A stretch of 64,000 nucleotides of DNA from Pyxicephalus adspersus (taxonomy: Eukaryota > Chordata > Amphibia > Anura > Pyxicephalidae), in contig NC_092860.1 in the NCBI RefSeq assembly GCF_032062135.1, forward strand, positions 129,674,860-129,738,859. Reading direction: 5' to 3'. This document shows, piece after piece, positions 55,911-64,000 of the stretch. The translations under genes were made by a program, and so were the position numbers. Numbering within the stretch: the stretch's first letter is position 1; each line of letters starts with the position of its first letter. A model generated the notes under the pieces. The model searched no databases. It saw only the letters and a list, made by a program, of their open reading frames with translations, and was not told where the DNA came from.

Positions 55911-58710
55911 GACATTATTGTTATAAATACTCTTACTGTCATTATAATTTATTAGGATATCAGACCTCAGATATCTGCCCCCGCACCCTTTGTAATGAGT
56001 AAGGGGGTACATTACCATTCTCTGAATGCATTGAATAGGCCCTAAAAATAAAGAAACAACACAATGGAAAAGTTATGTAATCTTTAATATTATTATTATG
56101 TTTTTTTTTTACAATTAGTATTACCTTTTTTATTAATTACCTATAGTAACAGTATAGGTAATAGTAATTACCTGTTTTATACCTATTTTATTAGTAATTG
56201 GGGTTTTACAATTTCTATTATAATTATCTCTTGCATATATGTATATATGAATAATCAGAATCAGCTGCCATGCATGATATTGTGTTTATATATGATCAAG
56301 GCCAGAGAATTGTTTTGTTCCAAGCAAATCAAAAATGTAAATTAACCCCACAATTAGCTTTTAATAATTTTAATTTAGATTTATTATGTTTTTTTGTGCG
56401 TAGGTATAGATACTGGAAAGAACTAAATCAAAATTATATATGCAACCAATTATGCATATAATAAACAAGTTAATGTGTTTAACTTTACTTTATGAAAGAG
56501 AAATAATACAGGTGAGATTTGCTCCTGCTGTCACTAATCAGTATATTTTGTATCTATTATTTTTCCAGCAGGATCCTTAGAAGACAGATTTATTAGTCTT
56601 CTCTTTTGTATTTAAAGCATCTGTTGTGTGAGTGTCATGTATATCTGCTGTCTTGTCTCATAAAATATCTTTTATTAACCATATTTTTCTCCATTTTAGG
56701 AAGATGACTAGTAGCCTCCTGTCATTGCTCCCCAACACAAGCATTTCACTATTTTATTAAATTGCTTTTGCTCAACATGCTGTCACCTAGCTGCTTTACA
56801 ATTCCATATTAATGACTCAAAAGGTTATGTCTACATCTGGCTCTAGAACTTTTGGCTGTTTTAAAAAAGCTAATTTTAGCCAAAATGCACCACAGTACAA
56901 ACAATAAAGTTGAATGTTGGGTATTTTTACAGAGGCCCTGATTGCTGAATGCTGTGATCAAGAAGGACAAGCATAGGTCAAATGACTAGAAACTTGTAAT
57001 GTTTGTGGTCCCCTGCTAGCTTTTTCTTCTGTCCATTACGTACCATTAAACATGGGTGAATATGCCTGGACCTGATTTGAACAGATTCATCAGATTACCT
57101 TAATTTTGTAATGAATATTCATAGTTGATTGGTTTGCACTGAATTGAATGGGTGCCAACTCTTCAAGTTAATTCCAAGACCCTTCAGCATGATATTGTCA
57201 CCAAAGTTGTTGGGAAGATTAAGAAACTTGTGGAATCCATGTAAAAAAAACACTTTTTTTACACAATGTAAAATGTCAACAAATTAGACCGAGAGTTTTT
57301 GCGCAATGTATTTTGGCACAATAATGTTGGCACTGTTTTTGCTTCAATCCAAAACAGTTTTGAGGTCTGTTAGTATTATGCCCTTAAGACTCCATTCACA
57401 AATTAACTCAGGAATACAACTATTGAATAGCATGGGCATGCTTATGGTTTTGAGGGCAAAATATATATATTGTTTGAATCCTTAACATATTAAGTTTGTG
57501 ATGTCTTGAAGCTGTACAAAAAAACTATTTTATAAAAAAGAAAGAAACAAAAGAGCAAGAGCCCCTTCCAAAATTCCAAACATATTATGTTCCAGACTTG
57601 AAGTCGGGATTCCCAAACAAAAGTCCCCTGCCCTGTAGTTTTAAATCTGTTCACAACACAAGTGATCTGTTATTTAGTGGTGGGAACACAACATTGTTGC
57701 ATAAATTGAAAATAAAGAAAATATTGTTGATGTCCTCATTTATAGTGTCATGCATCTGTATCTCACCGTGGCCAAAGAAGTACCCAAAACTACACAAAAC
57801 TCAGCTGTCCTAGTCAAACCAACTTGTACATTTATGACAAGTTTCAGGCTTATTGAAGATGAAAGTAAATGTGGGATCTCAAAACAACTGTCTCAATACA
57901 ACTTTTTGGTTACACTGTAAACAAGAGGTTATATTTATCCACTGTTATTTTTTAAATGACTTTCTTCGCTGGTTAGATTTGACATTTCATTATAAAGAAG
58001 TATCAAAACTTTGTGTGACCTCTAAAAAGTTCTGTCCTGAAATAGCATCAAAAAGCTTTTTTTTTCTGAACAATTTTGTACAGAAGTTGACTGAAATAAC
58101 ATTTTCTCAGAAGACTTTGTGCTGTGTGGTGTCTTTTGTTTTCTTTCTTTTTCTTCTCTAGGCTTCCTGCAAAAAGTTAATTTTATTATGTGGTTAAGTA
58201 TGCAGAATTGTTTAAACTCCTATTTTCAACTAAAAAAAATAATACTTTGATTTTTTTTGCACTACTGGTTATATTGGTATATTATTATTATATTAATATT
58301 ATTATTTTATCATTGTTACCAGCAACCCATTGAAAGCACCATTTAATCAACAGAAACTGAATTGGAGGTGCATAATCCAATACTGATAATTTTCAAATAC
58401 CAAGAGTTACTACGCATGCCACAGGCCCAAGTCTGAGGAGACACAGTTACTTACATTACATGCAACAATGCAGCACTCAAGGTTGCCTCCACCCGCATGT
58501 ACATAGCATCAATTATTTACGTCAAAAAATGGGCTTTGCCAAAAAAAGACTTTAAGGGATTAATTTATAATACAGGGAATCAAACATTCTCTCAAACATC
58601 ACTGATGGACAATCTCCCAGGTCCATGTTTTTCAAAGGCAGTAATTGGTTCTCCACCAGGGAATGTTGGAGGGAATGTCAGGTTCCCTGCTTCATAAACA
58701 GAGCCCTAGG
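55911..58710. other. AT-rich non-coding stretch, nothing recognised
   Basis: About 2.8 kb without supported features. The 102-residue frame at 57853-58161 has no recognised domain. The ACCTATAGTAACAG / TATAGGTAATAG stretch near 56140-56180 is a short local duplication. Confidence 0.6.
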
Positions 58711-58712
58711 TG

Positions 58713-59040
58713 TAAGGTTACGTACACACATCAGGTGATTCTCCTCTGATTATCGCTTTAGGGCTAGTATCAGACGAGAATCTAACGTGTGTACAGTGTT
58801 TGTCCAACGTTGTTTATGGATCTGTCCTGGCAGATACATGAAGGACAAACGACTGCAATACAAGTGAAGGGGAGAGAACGCAGCAGGGGGCTACTTGCTT
58901 GTTGTCTCCATCCCCTTTCCATAGAGCAGAACAGCGCTGTATGTACAGAACTCATTCATGCATCCTTCAGTCTTTTGTCATCAAAAGGATCATGAAAGAA
59001 CTTTTCCAATGACAAATGTCCAACGTGTGTAGGCAGCCTA
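58713..59040. mobile_element. CGTACACAC-family DNA element
   Basis: The left end TAAGGTTACGTACACACATC and the right end CCAACGTGTGTAGGCAGCCTA are inverted and both bounded by TA. The left 80 bp form a module that is itself an inverted repeat: ACACACATCAGGTGATTCTC faces GAGAATCTAACGTGTGT. The centre has a CCCCTTTCCATAGAGCAGAA block that is the inverse of the central block at 33591. The 68-residue frame (58789-58995) is chance. Orientation is opposite to the 33505 copy. Confidence 0.7.
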
Positions 59041-61221
59041 AGATTATAGGCTTCAACATTGTCACCTCCTAAAGCTCCACATCTATGTGAAGGAACCCCT
59101 ACTAATAGTTATACAATTTAGGATCATGCTCAAACATCCATATGACTCCTCAGCACCCATTACTTGTTTCATACACTGATCAGAAACATTATAGTAATAA
59201 TTAGTAATGACCCAAACAGTCATTACTAGTCATTAAATTTTAGCAGTTTTGCTTTTTTCTCATGTCAACTTCTACTTGTATTGGTAAATAAATTAAACTT
59301 ATTTAGTAATGTTTAGGGGTCAGGTCAGACATTTTTCCATGCTGGGAAATCTAAATCAGCAACGGTTAGTCATTCTTTCCTCCAAATAACAAGAAGAGCT
59401 TCCTTTATTATGTTAGTCCCCAAATTACTCATCACGTCTAAGATCCATTAAATTGTTCCATTTATGGCTACTCTAGATCCTATTTATATTATGATTCAGA
59501 CAGGATTAGAATGATTATTAATTGTAGCATAGTCCAAGAAATTGTAAGTGGCCTACAAATTTACACTTAAGGGCTTTTTTTCAATAGGTTTTGGATGGCA
59601 ACATGCTTTTGACATCCGTTTGAAATGCTTCTGAGAATATTCAAAATTAACTATGGCTGAGTTTACAAGGGAAGCATTTCAGAGGCTCAACTGAGCAGCT
59701 GCTGAACAGTCCAAACCAACAAGCTTGTGATTCTGACTAGAATTGGCATGTTTATTAGCATTGTCATCCTGTTTTGAGGAGTTGATGGCGAAAGTTGTCA
59801 ACTGCCAATTCATACCAGACAGCTGCAAATATCTAGGATGTAGTCACCTCACTGTGTACATGGTTCATTTGATCTACAATTGACCTTATGCTGCCCTGCA
59901 TTTGATCAAAGTTGATTTTGACCCCCAAACAAATCCAAATGTTACTAAATAGCAAGATATTATCCATAAAATTCCAAATAGATATTCAAATAGATATTGG
60001 TGCATGAACACATGATTTATAATGTTTATAATGCTCACAGTTCAAAATGTCTTGAAGCAAAATATACCATAGTATTTGGTAGATGGACTATACATAGTAC
60101 ACTGAAATTCTGACTAATCATGTATTTATCAATTTACAAAAGCACTGTAATCACAATGCATCCACATCTAGTTGCAAGAGAAATGTTAATGACATCTCTC
60201 TGATAACTTCAAGACATCCAAAACACAGAAAGTCCAGAAGGAAATGGTGAACTGCTGCTCAATGGAAACATCAAGCAATAGATTAATTTTATAAGAGTTG
60301 CAAATAAGCACTTATAGTAGTAATATAACTATATGAAATACCAGGCCACGACGGCCTTTTTTTAATTTTTTTTTTTGTTTTTCCACAAAATCTTATCTCA
60401 AGTTTCACAAAATCATACATAATCCTATCACACATGTAGCTCGCCTTGATGCTTGTTTTGCCCACCCATTGGGCAACTCACTCTCGGATCAGAGATATGT
60501 GAGTGAGCTCCTAGCAGTGCATTTATTTCTATTTGATGATCTAATCACTTGCTGTTTAGAATTCTAATGTACCAAAATTAAGTGTTGGTGAATATTCAAG
60601 CTAGGGGATCAACCAAGAATGTTTACATGTAGAATGCTACAGCAAGAGCATTTGCAGGTGAATTTAAAGTAATTATGCAGTGAATATAAATAACACAAAA
60701 TGTAGATGGTTTAAATTTAGCAAGTTGTTTTGAAAGTCTCCTTTTTATATATCTATATATATGAAATATAATTCATTAATGACTTCATATAGGCCATGTC
60801 CAAATGCTATAACCTTAGCAAACCCCATCTCACCTAGATGGATGCTAAGGTAAACAGACAGTTACTTATACTCTGCTCCACATATATAAAATACACAAAT
60901 ATTTGTAATCCCTTAGACGAGGCTTTGTGATGCTTTATTATTATATATAATGCTTTATGTGGACTGGAGTCCCTTAATTTCAACCAGACTCATATACAGA
61001 CATATAGCCTGGGTAGCCAGAAGAAGGGACAGCAAATGTGTACCCCCTCCCCTTTTCTAATCAGACCAGGGCCCATGTTTTCTTTCATTATTAGGTCCCA
61101 ATGTTGAGAAACAGGGCCTCCTAACTGTTCTTCAAATAATTGCACAGCATTGTTTATAATGTTATGACTGTTTGTTGAAGGGGAAGGGTCGTGTTTGTCT
61201 TTTATTCTGACATGTTATACA
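59041..61221. other. AT-rich non-coding stretch, nothing recognised
   Basis: About 2.2 kb without a supported gene or defined repeat. Confidence 0.6.
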
Positions 61222-62265
61222 TTAACCTCCCAACCGTTAACCCCGTACTTTTCCGTACAAAAAAAAATTGCAATTATCGATAACCCCGTACTTTTCTCCC
61301 TATATTAAAATGTCACTTACCTGGTCCCGCTGTGCTCATCCAGCGTCGGATCCGTGTTCCAGCGTCGTCCTCCAGCGTCGATCTCCCTCTCCAGCGTCGG
61401 GTGCCGTCTCCTATACCACAAGATGCCAGCCAGCGGACCACAAGATGCCGGCTGGCGGACCACAAGATGCCGGCCGGCTTCTTACCTGGTCCCGCTGATC
61501 GTCCCGCGTCGTTCTCCTTCCAGCGTCGGGTGCTTCTAACACAAGAAGCCGGCCGGCGGAGAAAAAAAAATCCGGCCGGCTTCTTGTGCGTGCGCGATGA
61601 CGTCAGCGCGTGTGCGGGAAATTCAAATTGAAACTCATTCATTCATTTTGTATTGGATTGGATACAGGAGTTTGTATTCAATCCAATACAAAATGAATGA
61701 ATGAGTTTCAATTAAAAATAAATACAAAATAATAGAAAATATATTTATGTGGTTTTGTCTATAGGTATGTGACGTTGGACACTAGGGAGGGGAGGTGTTT
61801 TAGAAAAATATATTACTATACAGTATACCGAATTATCGCATTTTCAGTATTGGATTGAATACAAAGTCCTGAATCAAATCCAATACAAAATAATAGAAAA
61901 TATATTTATGTGGTTTTGTCTATAGGTATGTGACGTTGGACACTAGGGAGGGGAGGTGTTTTAGAAAAATATATTACTATACAGTATACCGAATTATCGC
62001 ATTTTCAGTATTTTTCATTTATTTATGTATTCTTGTTTAAGCTGAATTTTGTGTTTTTCCTTTAATTTTATTAAAAGTATTTTTTTTTTTTTTTACATGA
62101 TTGTGTGTTTCAAACATTTTTTATATTTATTATATCTACTAGACCCCTATTCGGACATATTTCTGTAAGTTACAGGTCTACAATTTAAAAAAAAAAAATT
62201 TCATAAAAACCTGTAATGCTTTTGGTACAGAAATCTAGACCTCAGTGTAACGCTCAGGTGGTTAT
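61222..62265 (-). mobile_element. Large CpG-rich piggyBac-like MITE with internal duplication
   Basis: TTAA (61222-61225) then CCTCCCAACCGTTAACCCC. The right end read inward is CCACCTGAGCGTTACACTG next to TTAT (62262-62265), a decayed TTAA. The left 350 bp are strongly CpG-rich: five CCAGCGTCG motifs, three 22-bp units starting CCACAAGATGCC (from 61416, 61438 and 61460), a hairpin with perfect 17-bp arms (61540-61556 and 61572-61588) and a perfect CRE TGACGTCA (61598-61605). Minus-strand donor-like CAG|GTAAGT lies at 61315-61323, with a second at 61481-61488. The palindrome 61626-61713 has about 35-bp arms. A 127-bp segment recurs with a 161-bp period (61723 and 61884). Overlapping 60-109 residue frames are chance frames. 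Confidence 0.88.
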
Positions 62266-62267
62266 TC

Positions 62268-62430
62268 AATTTTTTATGGTGAATTGATAAATGGAGGAGA
62301 GCACAGTAGGGTGCTACTTGCTCGTCCTACCCCCTCTCCTCTCCATTAAACAGCATTCATTTGTTCATCTGTCACTGAAAAACGGAAGATCTTTTCCGGT
62401 GACAGTCCTCTGATGTGCATCCCTGATTAA
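62268..62430. mobile_element. Partial CGTACACAC-family element
   Basis: It keeps the central block AGGAGAGCACAGTAGGGTGC, CTACTTGCTCG and CCCCCTCTCCTCTCCATTAA, the counterpart of GGGGGCTACTTGCTTGTTG and CCCCTTTCCATAGAG at 58885, followed by TTTTCCGGTGACAG. Ends are missing. It directly follows the piggyBac-like MITE, which may have inserted into it. Confidence 0.55.
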
Positions 62431-64000
62431 GAAATCAAAGCTCTCCAAGTATGGAGATGCTATGCAAAGTTGATCTGCAGAAAGAGAGTCTTTGTGTTAA
62501 TAGTTGTGTAAGCGCAACTTAATATTTTGTGGATTTGGCGAGGAAAGCCTTCTACTATGCAGCAAATTTTTGACAAGCTGAAGTTTTTTAAGAAAGTTCA
62601 ACCCAATGTAAAAATTCTGCCCCCTTAACCACGGACAAACCATCACTTCTACTGCTTGTAATGTAAAATATGTGGATAGATCTTATAATCTGTAAGCTGA
62701 CAAAATCTCTTTATTTATGAAAAGCTGGTAAATAGTTTACCCTGCAAACTTAAAATATAGGTTTGGGATAAACCTTTAAGACCTTTAAGACCTTAAAAAA
62801 CCATGACTCTAAATAAAAAAAGGTTATGTCATTCATCTTTTTCTTTTCCTCATAGGTACAGATTCTTTTAATTTCATAATTAATTTGCTGAGCAGAGTAT
62901 ATAGTAACTAAAAATACATCTGTCAGAAGCATTTACCATTGCAGAACCAGCATTTGAGATCTCCTGGTGCTTGCTGGCAGGGTAGGGAATGGGTAGCTGA
63001 GCTCACTGAGCATCGAAACCATCATTTTGACAGAATCCATCAACCGGAATTAAGCAACAGTGTAGAATGAAGAACGTTAGAAAAAAAAAAAGCAAATGGT
63101 ATTGCGTTGCATTAACTGTATGCTTAACAGCTGGCTTTTCTTTAAGACGGCAAAAGGATGTCATTCTAATATGTGATTAGAATGGTGGCAATTTGCTGTG
63201 TTTTTCAATAAACAGTAGATAAATGTATATTATTTGCACACAATTACAAGTGGATTATAATTTATTGATAATGTGTCTGTTTCAAATCACAGTGACATAT
63301 GGTCAAATACTCTTGGTGTATTCCCTGAACTTAATGCAATAAAAGAGAGCTGGCACAGCTACAGTAAAAAGCATGGCATACTACAAAGCTCTGAAATGTT
63401 CTCTGGCATAACATCTGCCTCAGACAATGCATGTGACAGCTGCCAGAACTTTATAATTCACACAGTACAAACCCTCATCTCTGCTTGCATACCGCTGAAC
63501 AAGTGAAGGAATAGAAGCTTAATTACATTAAAACCACCAGCACACTTTGCACAAAGATACTCAAAATAAGACAATTGCAGAAACTTTATATAACTAACAC
63601 AATGTAAAAACAAACTTTGTTGCTGTATCACAAAATGCTTAAATTTATTAAAAAACTGAAAATGAAGTGTTAAAAAAGTCTTCATGGGATGTTGCTTAAG
63701 AAAAACTTTCGAGCAACAGGTAAACACAATAAATAAACTCGTAGGGCTAACAAGTAATGCCTGCAACGGTGCTAATGTCGGATAACACTGAGGCACAATT
63801 TTGAACAAATTTTTTGTTGACTTCAATTTTTAAGTTAATTTACACTAAATTAGGAATGCTGATTCTGAAAGTGCAGTTATTTTTCTTCTATCACGTAAAT
63901 TTTTTTCTACTGCTTATATTATTGCGATTACTGTAGCGTGGATTAGTATAGGCTATTCATTCACATGCAAGACAGTGTGGTCAGAGGTTGTGCGATGTAT
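62431..64000. other. AT-rich non-coding stretch, nothing recognised
   Basis: The 122-residue minus-strand frame (63458-63826) and the 77-residue plus-strand frame (63273-63506) show no recognised domain. No transposon ends seen up to the end of the window. Confidence 0.55.

Noticed and set aside
61268..61642. Four overlapping frames of 61-109 residues on both strands
   Set aside because: Produced by the GC-rich tandem and palindromic units of the MITE; low-complexity translations repeat with the DNA repeats.

Overview
This window looks like non-coding, AT-rich chromosomal DNA from an amphibian, probably a frog. It carries no recognisable intact host gene, no rRNA or free-standing tRNA gene, no CRISPR array and no bacterial-style operon. 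The amphibian call is an inference. It rests on a V-SINE with a preserved tRNA-like head and conserved core, several decayed Tc1-like transposases, a LINE reverse-transcriptase tail, and many TTAA-flanked (piggyBac-like and Kolobok-like), hAT-like, Harbinger-like and Tigger-like short elements, all set in a low-GC background with long (TA)n tracts. The open reading frames are nearly all chance frames; the exceptions are decayed transposases.

Layout. 0-7 kb is mostly unassigned AT-rich DNA, with a 3-bp-TSD MITE (1898-2076) and a hairpin and tandem-repeat block (3240-3790). 7-13 kb is a dense transposon cluster: V-SINE, piggyBac-like MITEs, a Tc1 relic, an unusual 1.76-kb DNA transposon (10851-12612) coding for a decayed protein of an unclassified mobile family, and a Kolobok-like MITE. 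13-31 kb has scattered MITEs, a Tigger-type element and further Tc1 relics. 31-42 kb adds a second, decayed V-SINE and copies of a TA-flanked family with CGTACACAC ends. 41.7-42.7 kb holds three chained hairpins followed by a LINE tail. 43-55 kb has piggyBac-like, Kolobok-like and two hAT elements; one hAT contains a 340-bp palindrome. 61.2-62.3 kb is a large, CpG-rich, probably young piggyBac-like copy with internal duplication.

No genes cooperate here; what is shared is transposon architecture. The piggyBac-like copies repeat one layout: TTAA, terminal repeat, AT-rich arm, internal palindrome, CpG-rich block usually with a CRE- or AP-1-like site, then a 5'-splice-donor-like CAG|GTAAGT near the other end. 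Some Kolobok-like copies also carry CAG|GTGAGT. This suggests, as inference, MITEs derived from the promoter and first exon of autonomous elements. The strongest candidate for something poorly described is the element at 10851-12612. Its 5-bp CAAAT duplication, ATTACAC...GTGTAAT ends and roughly 100-bp imperfect inverted repeats match no superfamily I can name with confidence.
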